This document shows, piece by piece, positions 56,789 to 64,000 of a stretch of 64,000 bases of DNA. Numbering within the stretch: the stretch's first letter is position 1; every line of letters begins with the position of its first letter. The notes beneath the pieces are model-generated. The model saw only the letters and a list, made by a program, of their open reading frames with translations, made no database searches and was not told the DNA's origin. The position numbers were made by a program, and so were the translations under genes. Origin of the DNA: Bacillus sp. CH140a_4T (GTDB lineage: Bacteria; Bacillota; Bacilli; Bacillales; Bacillaceae_G); the NCBI RefSeq assembly GCF_008923725.1, contig NZ_WBPF01000016.1, positions 496,001 through 560,000 on the forward strand. Direction: 5' to 3'.

Positions 56789-57571
56789 ATGTCTGTAGTA
56801 GGTGAAGAAAGAAAGCGAACCATTCTTGAGAAGGTAGAATTTAAAGGGAAAGTAAAAGTTTCAGAGTTAGCGAGAGAGTTTGCTGTATCAACAGAGACAA
56901 TTCGCCGTTATTTAGAAGAATTGGATCGTGAAAAGAAGTTGAAAAAAGTGTATGGTGGAGCCGTCCAACTTCCGGGAGCTGGAATAGAGGCACCAATGTT
57001 AGAACGAGAGATGTTGCATATAGAAGAGAAGAAGAGAATTGGATATAAAGCAGCAACGTTTGTGGAAGATGGAGATGTTATTGCGATTGATGACGGAAGT
57101 ACACCACTTCAAATGGTGCCATATCTTGTCCATCGTAAAAATTTAACGATTATAACAAGTTCATTTCCAGTAGCAACACAATTAATTTCTTCTATCAATA
57201 AAAAGATGTTTCACGGTGAAGTTTTATTTATTGGCGGAAAAGTATCGCCAAAGCATTCACGTGTGTCAGGGTCTATTTCACAGCAAGTAATCCAGCAATT
57301 TCATTTTCATAAAGCATTCGTTTCGATTGATGGATTGTTACCTGGTTTTGGGGTTTCTAGTTTTGAATTAGAAAAGGCAAAACTGTCAGAAGTGATGATG
57401 AAATTAGCAGAGAAAACATATATTTTATGTGATCATACAAAAGTAGGGGTAAAAGGAAATTACCGAATAGCAGCGTTTTCGCGTATCCAACATGTAATTT
57501 GTGATAAGAAAATGCCATATAGTTTTGAAGAGGAAGTCAAAAAGCATAATATTCAATGGACAATTTGCTAA
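56789..57571 (+). CDS. DeoR-family transcriptional regulator
   Basis: 260-residue repressor of the DeoR/GlpR type. The HTH lies at about 5-55 (KVSELAREFAVSTETIRRYL); the effector domain (about 75-250) has the sugar-phosphate-sensor pattern (IAIDDGSTPLQMVPYL, HTKVGVKGNYRIAAFS). As the last gene of the AEP operon it likely controls it, or reports a phosphorylated metabolite. 40 bp after the dehydrogenase gene. Confidence 0.83.
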   Translation: MSVVGEERKRTILEKVEFKGKVKVSELAREFAVSTETIRRYLEELDREKKLKKVYGGAVQLPGAGIEAPMLEREMLHIEEKKRIGYKAATFVEDGDVIAIDDGSTPLQMVPYLVHRKNLTIITSSFPVATQLISSINKKMFHGEVLFIGGKVSPKHSRVSGSISQQVIQQFHFHKAFVSIDGLLPGFGVSSFELEKAKLSEVMMKLAEKTYILCDHTKVGVKGNYRIAAFSRIQHVICDKKMPYSFEEEVKKHNIQWTIC

Positions 57572-57579
57572 ATACATGG

Positions 57580-57611
57580 AACTCCCACCTGATTGTGAGG
57601 TGGGAGTTTTA
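57580..57611 (+). terminator. AEP operon terminator, bcr-related end
   Basis: AACTCCCACCT pairs with AGGTGGGAGTT, followed by Ts. The next bases (CAAATAGCGGGATAAA) equal a bcr1 left end on the minus strand, so the terminator may come from an old repeat insertion. Confidence 0.8.
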
Positions 57612-57733
57612 CTGTCTGCAAATAGCGGGATAAAAGATTTGTATTTATGCAAAAAAAGTGGACACATTTTCTCATCTCTTTCATATAATTTACCAATACA
57701 AAAAAAGTTGGTCGAAGGAAAGAAGGGGAAAGT

Positions 57734-57856
57734 ATGTCAGAACGGGTATATAATAAACTCGTATTGTATGCAAATATTTTGCAAAAAATCGGTGTTATTA
57801 ATGAAAAAGAAAAAAGTGAAATTCTGCATACGATAGGAAAAAAAGCCCTGTGAATA
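57734..57856 (+). CDS. Small protein of 40 aa
   Basis: ATG-started frame with a fair aaggggaaa site, 40 residues: MSERVYNKLVLYANILQKIG then VINEKEKSEILHTIGKKPCE. It reads as one amphipathic helix followed by a helix-turn. Length and charge pattern recall small sporulation or stress peptides; no family is recognised. The stop overlaps a terminator stem, which supports its reality. Confidence 0.5.
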
Positions 57857-57875
57857 AAGGGCTTTTTATTTTTTA
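57841..57875 (+). terminator. Terminator of the 40-aa gene
   Basis: AAAGCCCT pairs with AGGGCTTT across a short loop and is followed by a T-rich tract. Confidence 0.85.
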
Positions 57876-57903
57876 TCTATGAAAATATAAACTTAATGTA
57901 ATA

Positions 57904-57971
57904 TTATCATTGACAATGATAATGAGATTCATTATCATTTATTTGTAGGTAATTGATAAGAATTATCAATT
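57904..57971 (+). promoter_or_regulatory. ilsA promoter with three Fur-box palindromes
   Basis: TTGACA (57910-57915) and TATCAT (57933-57938) are 17 bp apart. Fur-like palindromes: TTATCATTGACAATGATAA (57905-57923); TGATAATGA/TCATTATCA arms within 57916-57938; and AATTGATAA/TTATCAATT arms at 57951-57971. Each matches the Fur half-site style (TGATAAT). Iron repression of ilsA is a strong inference. Confidence 0.85.
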
Positions 57972-58002
57972 GTAAAAATTATATATGATAGGGGATATTA
58001 TT

Positions 58003-60285
58003 TTGAAAAAAAGTTATATTAAGGCGCTAGTAGTAGCGACAACATTAGCAATTCCATTTGCTACATACTCTACTCCAGCATTAGCAGCACTAAAAGCTGA
58101 AGCAAACCAGTCGGTGGCAGCAGCTAGTGAACGTACATACGATACTGAGATTAAAATATATAAGGATCAAAAAGATGAGCCATCTATGGTTTCTCAGTAC
58201 ATAAAAAATCCTAAAGTGGCAATTGAAGATGGGAAAAAAATTGTTACTGTAACAATACAAGATAGCGATTATTTTCAATATCTTAGAATAGAGGATAAAA
58301 ACCAATCTGGTGTATTTCAAGATGTGAAAGTTTTATCAGAAGATAAGAGGAAAAATGGAACGAAAGTAGTCCAATTTGAAATTGGCGAATTTGAGAAGAA
58401 GCATAATATGCAAATGCATATACTTATTCCGGCCATCGGATATGATCACAAATATCAAGTTCAATTTGAAATTAAAGATCCAACTGTAGGTGACAAAGAA
58501 ACAGAGAAACCAGATGATAACTCTAATTCAGGCAATACGGAAACGGATCATCCAGTTGATAGTCAAAATATGATAACAGATAACAAATTAAGAGAACTTG
58601 TTAATAAAAAAGTATTTAATAGAAAAGATTTAAATACACCGATTACGAAAGAAGAGTTATTACAAGTAAAGGATTTGTTTTTAAATACGAATGAGATTCT
58701 TGATTATAGTGCATTAAAATATATGCCGAATTTAAAATCTTTAACAGTTGCGAATGCGAAGATAACAGATCCGTCGTTCTTTGCGAACTTAAAGCAATTA
58801 AATCATTTAGCTTTGCGTGGTAATGAATTTTCAGATGTAACGCCACTTGTTAAGATGAATAATTTAGAATCTCTTGATTTAAGTAATAATAAAATTACAA
58901 ACGTTGCACCATTAGTTGAAATGAAAAATGTAAAAAGTTTATATCTATCGGGCAACCAAATAGAAGATGTAACAGCATTAGCGAAAATGGAACAACTAGA
59001 TTACTTGAATTTAGCAAATAATAAAATTACGAATGTTGCTCCATTAAGCGCGTTAAAAAATGTAACATACTTAACTTTAGCTGGTAATCAAATTGAAGAT
59101 ATTAAACCGTTATATTCATTACCTTTAAAAGACTTAGTATTAACACGTAATAAAGTTAAAGATTTATCGGGTATTGATCAAATGAATCAATTAAGTAAAT
59201 TATTTATCGGGAAAAATCAAATAGAAGATGTGACACCACTTACTAAAATGACTCAACTTACAGAATTAGATTTACCTAACAATGAATTAAAGGATATTAC
59301 TCCATTATCAAGTCTAGTAAACTTACAAAAGCTTGATTTAGAAGCAAATTATATTTCAGACTTAACATCAGTTAGTAATTTGAAGAAGTTAGTATTTCTA
59401 AGTTTTGTTGCAAATGAAATCCGTGATGTTCGACCAGTTATAGAACTAAGTAAAACAGCTTATATCAATGTTCAAAACCAAAAAGTCTTTTTAGAGGATA
59501 CAGAAGTAAATAAAGACGTCAAAGTACCTATATACGAAAAAGATGGTAAAATCTCTACAAAAATTCGTTTGAAGAGTGAAGGTGGTACGTATAGTAACGA
59601 TGCAGTTAAGTGGAGTACAGCAGGTGAGAAAGTATATGAATTTGGAGTGAAAGATCCATTTGCGGATACAGGAATCTTCTTTACAGGATCTGTAATTCAA
59701 AATGTAGTAGAAAGTAAAGGGGACAACACTTCTAAAGAAGATGAAAAAGTAGAAGTAGTAGAATTTAAAGATGTACCAAAAGGACATTGGTCAGAAGAAG
59801 CAATTCATTATTTAGCGAAAGAAAATATTTTCAAGGGATATGGAAATGGACAATTTGGATTTGGGGATAGTATTACTCGTGGACAAGTTGCATCTTTAGT
59901 ACAAAGGTACTTGAAATTAGAAAATAAAGTAGAACAGAAAGAGAGATTTACAGATACGAAAGGGCATATGTTTGAGCAAGATATTGCTACAGTTGCGCAA
60001 GCTGGCATTATGCAAGGAGATGGTACTGGGGAGTTTCGTCCAGAGGGAGTATTAACTCGATACGAAATGTCTGTAGTATTGCATAAAGTATTTCAGTTAA
60101 AAGAAGATGGAAATAATAAAGTGAACTTTAAAGATGTACCAACGGGTCATTGGGCAGAAGGTTATGTGAAAACGTTAGCGGATAATAATATATCAAAAGG
60201 TGATGGAAAAGGAAACTTTTTAGGTGATGATTTCGTAACACGTGAACAATATGCACAGTTTTTATATAACGCAATAACGAAATAA
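58003..60285 (+). CDS. ilsA: IlsA, iron-regulated leucine-rich surface protein
   Basis: Surface protein of 760 residues that captures heme or ferritin iron. Started at TTG 58003, which follows aggggat; the upstream in-frame ATG covers that site. Order: signal peptide (about 1-28), NEAT heme-binding domain (about 40-160: TVTIQDSDYFQYLRIEDKNQ and GYDHKYQVQFEIKD), a hinge, about twelve 22-residue leucine-rich repeats (about 210-470: LESLDLSNNKITNVAPLVEM), then three SLH domains (about 585-760) that attach to the S-layer or wall polymer. Not in an operon; Fur boxes precede it. Confidence 0.92.
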   Translation: MKKSYIKALVVATTLAIPFATYSTPALAALKAEANQSVAAASERTYDTEIKIYKDQKDEPSMVSQYIKNPKVAIEDGKKIVTVTIQDSDYFQYLRIEDKNQSGVFQDVKVLSEDKRKNGTKVVQFEIGEFEKKHNMQMHILIPAIGYDHKYQVQFEIKDPTVGDKETEKPDDNSNSGNTETDHPVDSQNMITDNKLRELVNKKVFNRKDLNTPITKEELLQVKDLFLNTNEILDYSALKYMPNLKSLTVANAKITDPSFFANLKQLNHLALRGNEFSDVTPLVKMNNLESLDLSNNKITNVAPLVEMKNVKSLYLSGNQIEDVTALAKMEQLDYLNLANNKITNVAPLSALKNVTYLTLAGNQIEDIKPLYSLPLKDLVLTRNKVKDLSGIDQMNQLSKLFIGKNQIEDVTPLTKMTQLTELDLPNNELKDITPLSSLVNLQKLDLEANYISDLTSVSNLKKLVFLSFVANEIRDVRPVIELSKTAYINVQNQKVFLEDTEVNKDVKVPIYEKDGKISTKIRLKSEGGTYSNDAVKWSTAGEKVYEFGVKDPFADTGIFFTGSVIQNVVESKGDNTSKEDEKVEVVEFKDVPKGHWSEEAIHYLAKENIFKGYGNGQFGFGDSITRGQVASLVQRYLKLENKVEQKERFTDTKGHMFEQDIATVAQAGIMQGDGTGEFRPEGVLTRYEMSVVLHKVFQLKEDGNNKVNFKDVPTGHWAEGYVKTLADNNISKGDGKGNFLGDDFVTREQYAQFLYNAITK

Positions 60286-60293
60286 AAGATGAG

Positions 60294-60338
60294 AAAATAC
60301 GTTATTCTTTGATTTAAAAAGAATAACGTATTTTTTAT
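60294..60338 (+). terminator. ilsA terminator
   Basis: AAATACGTTATTCTTT pairs with AAAGAATAACGTATTT, followed by Ts. Confidence 0.9.
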
Positions 60339-60533
60339 GTATAAAATGAAATAGGCAATAGACAGGAGTATAGACATATGAATGGCCCATTTTAAAGAAG
60401 AGCTGTGAAACTATATTGACAAAAAGGCATTCTCATGTGATAATTCAATTAAATTTTTAGAATAATCAAAAAATAAACCTTTTACATAGAAAGGATTTGA
60501 ACATTATATAAATATTACGCCGGGGGTGACGAA

Positions 60534-61163
60534 ATGTTATTTTTTCTAAAGAAATGGAATGAATTAAAAGATGTGAAATCTGAATTGGCACTTCGTGATT
60601 GGTTTTATGGTACAAAAATTAGTTTATCACTCTGTACGTCAAAAGAGCCGCTAACTTTTTTAGTAAACGTTGAGGGAAGAGATAAAGGGTTATTTTCAGA
60701 AGAAGATTTTATTGTTGTCAATTGTATGTGTGAGCCAGTATTTGAAAATGAAGAAAAACCAGCTGCGGAATCATTTATGCATGCGGATATTTATAAAAAA
60801 AGTAGTGCAGAATGTATTTTACAAGTGCAGACTGTAGATAGTCATTTAATATCAGAGTTATATGGAGAAGAAGGGGAAGTAACATTCGATAAACGTAGCG
60901 TGGAACGTGTTTTTGGAAAAGAAGGTATAACAGAAATGACAATTCCTATTGTAGAAGATGAGAAAAAATTCGCTGATTTATTAGAAAATAAAGTGCCGAA
61001 TTTCGTTGAAGGTGGAGGAGTAGTTCTTGTTCATAATTATGGCATGATTGTGTGGGGGAAAACTCCAGAAGAAACAAAAAAATGGCTAGAGGGTATAGAA
61101 TATTTAATGAATTACCATGTAAAGTTGTTAATGATAAAAGGTGCAAAGAGCTCTGTTATATAA
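60534..61163 (+). CDS. MtnB-like protein lacking zinc-ligand histidines
   Basis: 209-residue class II aldolase-fold protein. It resembles MtnB (methylthioribulose-1-P dehydratase) along its length, e.g. LTFLVNVEGRDKGLFSEEDF and YGEEGEVTFDKRSVERVFGK. In MtnB the zinc ligands are HVHT and NHG; here the positions read QVQT (near residue 100) and HNYG (near residue 170), so the ligand histidines are replaced. The GNLS substrate loop also reads ISLS. It is therefore probably non-catalytic, or binds something else. Good ribosome site (gggggtgac). No other met-salvage gene is nearby. Confidence 0.7.
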   Translation: MLFFLKKWNELKDVKSELALRDWFYGTKISLSLCTSKEPLTFLVNVEGRDKGLFSEEDFIVVNCMCEPVFENEEKPAAESFMHADIYKKSSAECILQVQTVDSHLISELYGEEGEVTFDKRSVERVFGKEGITEMTIPIVEDEKKFADLLENKVPNFVEGGGVVLVHNYGMIVWGKTPEETKKWLEGIEYLMNYHVKLLMIKGAKSSVI

Positions 61164-61288
61164 AATGTTTGTGATGTTGTTACAAGTCAATAAATAAATG
61201 AAAGCGTTTTAAAAATAAATTTACTCATAAAATATAGGTCTCCTTATTATATATAGATTACATGTTGACATGTAAGGAGGAACATATT

Positions 61289-61912
61289 TTGCGAGTTAAA
61301 TATCATTTTCTGCCAAAACAGCAAGTAACATTTTGCAAAATGAACGATTCAGGTGAAGAGGCTTTGCAAATTATGAATGAAACGGGATTTCGAGCAATCC
61401 CTGTATTAGCAGAAGATGAAAAGAAATTCATGGGGCTTATTTATAAAGTAGATCTTTTAGAAAAGAAGTGTAATAGCGGATTAGAGAAATTAAGTACGGA
61501 ACATATGCTGGAAGATACCTCTGCATTTATTTTTGAAAAGGATTCTTTTTTCAGAGCATTTTATGTTATTCGTCGTCTTCCATTTTTAGCTGTGCTAAAT
61601 GATTATAATGAATTTGTCGGTATCTTAACGCATTCCAATATATTTGATGTTATTGAAGATTCATTCGGTATGCGGACGGGTGGTTATATATTAACAATTG
61701 CAACACAAGATTGTAAGGGAACCATTAAAGAACTTGGGACATTGTTGAAAACATTTAATATCGGTGGACTATTTACGCTAGATAACGGCGATCAATATAT
61801 TCGTCGCATTATCGTAAATATAACAGATGAATTAAATGAAAAAAGATTAAAGCAATTAATCGAAAAAATAGAGAAAAAAGGATTCAGGGTTAGTCATGTA
61901 GATTATATTTAA
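61289..61912 (+). CDS. CBS-domain protein with ACT tail
   Basis: A 207-residue regulatory protein started at TTG 61289, eight bases after aaggagg. It has two CBS modules (about 10-65: EEALQIMNETGFRAIPVLAE; and about 75-130: FFRAFYVIRRLPFLAVLNDY) and a C-terminal ACT-like half (about 140-207: YILTIATQDCKGTIKELGTL). This layout recalls AcuB. It is likely an adenine-nucleotide or cyclic-nucleotide sensor; no partner enzyme gene is adjacent. Confidence 0.75.
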   Translation: MRVKYHFLPKQQVTFCKMNDSGEEALQIMNETGFRAIPVLAEDEKKFMGLIYKVDLLEKKCNSGLEKLSTEHMLEDTSAFIFEKDSFFRAFYVIRRLPFLAVLNDYNEFVGILTHSNIFDVIEDSFGMRTGGYILTIATQDCKGTIKELGTLLKTFNIGGLFTLDNGDQYIRRIIVNITDELNEKRLKQLIEKIEKKGFRVSHVDYI

Positions 61913-61921
61913 GGTGAAAAG

Positions 61922-61964
61922 GAAAGGGAGCAATTTGCTATATGCAGATTGTTCCCTTTCTTAG
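61922..61964 (+). terminator. Terminator
   Basis: AAAGGGAGCAAT pairs with ATTGTTCCCTTT (one G-U pair); the tail is short (cttag). Confidence 0.6.
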
Positions 61965-61979
61965 TTTGAGTAATGAATT

Positions 61980-62750
61980 TTATTTTGAAACAAGAGGCGG
62001 AGATAACGCTAAATCAGATAAAAAAATAAAATCTGCATGTTCGCGAATTTTAGGAATAGAAGTTTCTATAACACGAGATGTAATTTCACCTGGAGGCCCA
62101 ACATGTCCAATAGCTACCATAATCGGTTTTTCTTGAAGTTTTTTGATGAGTAATTGGGCTTGTTTTGAAATATGTGCCGTTGTATACACATCATCAAAAA
62201 ATAATTGATTTTCAATAATCGGCACTCCTAATTCTTTCCCGATTTTTGGGACAACACTCTTAGGATTTGTTTTGCTATCTAAATAAAATAAACCGTGTTT
62301 TTTACAAGCTGCAAGTATAAGTCGTACAATTCTTTCGTCCGCGGTCACTTTTGATCCCATATGATTGTTCATGCCAATTGCATGCGGTACTTCTTGAATC
62401 GCTTGTTCGAGTCGGTTATTTATTTCTTCGTCACTTAAATCAGTTGTAATTGCTTTTGGTCCAAGCCATTCTTTTTTTCCTTTAATAGGTTCCATTGGCA
62501 TATGTATAATAACTTCGTGCCCTTTCTTATGAGCTGCTATCGCATCTTCCTTTGTGGAAGGGAGAAAAGGCATAACGGCAACAGTAAGTGGAATAGGAAG
62601 TGATAACATTTTATCAGTCCCTTTCATATTATTGCCGAAGTCATCGATGACAATAGCTACTTTTTTTGTATGTGCCTTTGCTTGAACAGGAAACAAGAAG
62701 GATGGTAAGAACATAGTAAACATAAGCAATGCAATCGTATATTTGCGCAT
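61980..62750 (-). CDS. Divergent polysaccharide deacetylase (YibQ-like)
   Basis: Secreted protein of 256 residues. Signal peptide (about 1-25, ending VQAKA), then a divergent polysaccharide deacetylase domain with VAIVIDDFGNNMKGTD (metal-binding DD), the His in VIIHMPMEP, and GMNNHMGSKVT. A conserved IGHVGPPGEIT follows. Family members are the YibQ/DUF610 type. It acts outside the membrane, probably on wall polymer. Minus strand and alone. Confidence 0.83.
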   Translation of the reverse strand: MRKYTIALLMFTMFLPSFLFPVQAKAHTKKVAIVIDDFGNNMKGTDKMLSLPIPLTVAVMPFLPSTKEDAIAAHKKGHEVIIHMPMEPIKGKKEWLGPKAITTDLSDEEINNRLEQAIQEVPHAIGMNNHMGSKVTADERIVRLILAACKKHGLFYLDSKTNPKSVVPKIGKELGVPIIENQLFFDDVYTTAHISKQAQLLIKKLQEKPIMVAIGHVGPPGEITSRVIETSIPKIREHADFIFLSDLALSPPLVSK

Positions 62751-63087
62751 ATAAATATTTCCTTTCTATATTATCAATCATCATTATAGTTTGCGTTTTT
62801 ATATAAATTAAACAAAAAATGTCGAAGAAAAGTATATGGAAAATAGAGAATCCGCTATTTAATTGGTATTTGTAAAAAAAGAAGATGAAAAAAATGTCTA
62901 TTATTGCGAATGTATTTACAAAGATAGAATAATTTGTAATAATTCTCAAAGTGAGGGTAAAGATTTGTAAATTACAGGGAGAAAATGTTAAATTTTCTGA
63001 TTCTTCAAATTCAAATGTGATTAAGTAGTTAAAAGGCCGATGGAGAAGTGAAGTTGAGAGCATGGAAGTATAATAAGGGGGATATGG
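62751..63087. other. Intergenic region
   Basis: 337 bp between the divergent deacetylase and Spo0E-like genes, very AT-rich. It holds both promoters. A TGTCGAA at 62820-62826 matches the Spo0A box, but a lone 7-mer is weak evidence. No gene is seen. Confidence 0.5.
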
Positions 63088-63369
63088 ATGTTTACTGTAA
63101 AAAGGAAGTACACATTAGAAAAGCTTTCACGTGATATTCATATGAAACGTGAAGAGATGATTCAATTAGGTTTAACGAGTGGGTTGAATAGTATGGAGAC
63201 AATTCAAGTTAGTCAAGAATTGGACAAGCTTATTTTACAGTACCAGTGTTATAAAGAAAAACAAACACCAAAATGGTTATCAATTATAAAGGTACCTATT
63301 TTTCAAATTGGGTATGAAGGGAAATCGAGTAATTTTTGGCGAATGCTTGTGGCTGGTTTTATGAAATAA
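63088..63369 (+). CDS. Spo0E-like aspartyl-phosphate phosphatase
   Basis: 93-residue protein with the Spo0E signature VSQELDKLILQYQ (about 42-54) and an N-terminal helix LEKLSRDIHMKREEMIQLG. Spo0E-type proteins remove the phosphate from Spo0A~P, which delays sporulation. A C-terminal extension (KWLSIIKVPIFQIGYEG onward) goes beyond the usual core. The next gene, on the other strand, is a histidine kinase, which suggests a phosphorelay neighbourhood. Confidence 0.78.
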   Translation: MFTVKRKYTLEKLSRDIHMKREEMIQLGLTSGLNSMETIQVSQELDKLILQYQCYKEKQTPKWLSIIKVPIFQIGYEGKSSNFWRMLVAGFMK

Positions 63370-63398
63370 GTATAATTACCCTTTTGGGATAAGGATAA

Positions 63399-64000
63399 TT
63401 ATACTATGTGTAACGGAATTTCGATATGAACTGTCGTTCCTTCGTGTTCTATACTGTCAATAAAAATATGCCCATTGTACATCTCTACAATTCGTTTACA
63501 TATGACAAGTCCAAGACCTGTTCCAGTATCTTTATTAGTAAAGAACGGATGAAAGAGGTGTTTTTGAATATGTTTTGGAATCCCTTTTCCAGTATCTATA
63601 ATTTGCAATTGTGCGTGTGTTTCATTGTTTGTTACGAAAATAGTTAGTGTGTCACCAGAATTCATGGCTTCAATTGCATTTTTTGTAATGTTTAAAACCA
63701 CTTGTTTCATATGGTCTTTTGAACAACGGATATGAACAGGATGGTCTGGCAAATGTAAATGGAATACAATGTTATGTAGATTCGCCTCAGATTGAATAAT
63801 TAATGCTACCTCATTTAGAATGTTTCTCACATCATATGTTTGTTCAATGATAGCAGTTGGCTTTCCAAGAATAAGAAATTCGCTTACAATTTCATTAATC
63901 CGTTCTATTTCTTGTTCGATGATGGAAAAATAGAACTGATCTTGTTCATCTTTATATTTCTCTTTTAATAGAGCGACGAGCCCTTTAATTCCGGTAAGAG
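63399..64000 (-). CDS. Sensor histidine kinase, C-terminal part (cut by window)
   Basis: The minus-strand frame runs off the right edge, so the N-terminus is missing. About 200 residues are visible: the end of HisKA (LTGIKGLVALLKEKYK, then ERINEIVSEFLILGKP) and a HATPase with N box NITKNAIEAMNSG, G1 DTGKGIPKH and G2 GTGLGLVICKRIVEMYNGHI. It is likely a sporulation-type kinase given the Spo0E-like neighbour, but its sensor domain is not in view. Confidence 0.85.
   Translation of the reverse strand, partial: LTGIKGLVALLKEKYKDEQDQFYFSIIEQEIERINEIVSEFLILGKPTAIIEQTYDVRNILNEVALIIQSEANLHNIVFHLHLPDHPVHIRCSKDHMKQVVLNITKNAIEAMNSGDTLTIFVTNNETHAQLQIIDTGKGIPKHIQKHLFHPFFTNKDTGTGLGLVICKRIVEMYNGHIFIDSIEHEGTTVHIEIPLHIV

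Noticed and set aside
57501-57836. 111-codon frame across the AEP operon end
   Set aside because: It overlaps the DeoR gene end and the terminator in another frame and has no ribosome site; the 40-codon frame inside is the better candidate.
61199-61214. cre-like TGAAAGCGTTTTAA before the CBS-domain gene
   Set aside because: It lacks the conserved C near its 3' end, and there is no clear promoter next to it.
62820-62826. TGTCGAA Spo0A-box match upstream of the deacetylase
   Set aside because: A single 7-mer is expected several times in 64 kb by chance and no promoter geometry supports it.

Overview
The window comes from a Bacillus cereus group chromosome (B. cereus, B. thuringiensis or B. 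anthracis type). The DNA is AT-rich. It carries the sipW-tasA-calY-sinR-sinI-inhA1 order, a class IV PHA locus, an IlsA-type NEAT/LRR/SLH surface protein, a 2-aminoethylphosphonate operon and bcr1-type repeats. I judged this by reading the sequence and proteins; no database search was run.

Region by region. (1) 1-4250 is accessory DNA: phage-like small genes, a broken antirepressor fragment, a pair of hairpin-bearing repeats, an HTH/replication-type gene and a tyrosine recombinase. It ends exactly inside the anticodon loop of a tRNA-Val(GAC) gene that keeps its promoter but has lost its 3' half. (2) 4290-13500 holds a bcr1 element, a DD-carboxypeptidase and the extracellular fibre/biofilm locus (sipW, tasA, a Lys/Glu-repeat protein, calY). 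Three promoter regions there carry GTTC-type SinR operators. The SinR/SinI switch and the secreted protease InhA1 follow. (3) 13600-24260 holds an aldehyde dehydrogenase, the potABCD polyamine importer, a PAP2 phosphatase, an MMPL exporter, an RluA-type pseudouridine synthase and a DUF1648 membrane protein. (4) 24260-36700 holds a CAP-domain secreted protein, glycolate/lactate oxidase-type glcDF with a CdaR-like regulator, a propeller lipoprotein with a two-component system, and lutR-lutABC for L-lactate use. LutR appears to start at CTG. (5) 36740-41620 holds a prepilin peptidase, a tiny receiver-like protein, a formate/nitrite channel, TerC under a yybP-ykoY manganese riboswitch, a Ktr/Trk potassium channel subunit and an alpha/beta SASP. 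(6) 41735-46070 is the PHA granule locus: phaJ, phaP and phaQ on the minus strand, divergent from phaR, phaB and phaC. (7) 46160-49430 holds an FAD oxidoreductase, a second Ktr/Trk subunit, a DUF3905 protein and a small basic protein. (8) 49629-57571 is a phosphonate operon: solute-binding protein, ATPase, fused double permease, phnX, phnW, a saccharopine-dehydrogenase-like enzyme and a DeoR regulator. A bcr1 copy sits exactly at the permease stop codon. (9) 57700-64000 holds ilsA behind three Fur-box-like palindromes, an MtnB-like protein that has lost its zinc histidines, a CBS-ACT protein, a YibQ-type deacetylase, a Spo0E-like phosphatase and the C-terminal half of a histidine kinase cut by the window edge.

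The functional themes are matrix/biofilm versus sporulation control (SinR/SinI, Spo0E, histidine kinase), secreted virulence-type proteins (InhA1, CalY, IlsA), and use or storage of carbon and phosphorus (lactate, glycolate, AEP, PHA). The most unusual signals are the tRNA-Val truncation at nucleotide 38, the zinc-less MtnB paralogue, the CTG start of lutR, the bcr1 insertion that supplies a stop codon, and the uncharacterised dehydrogenase inside the AEP operon. I did not see a complete new defence or mobile system. The nearest candidate is the truncated integrative element at the left edge.
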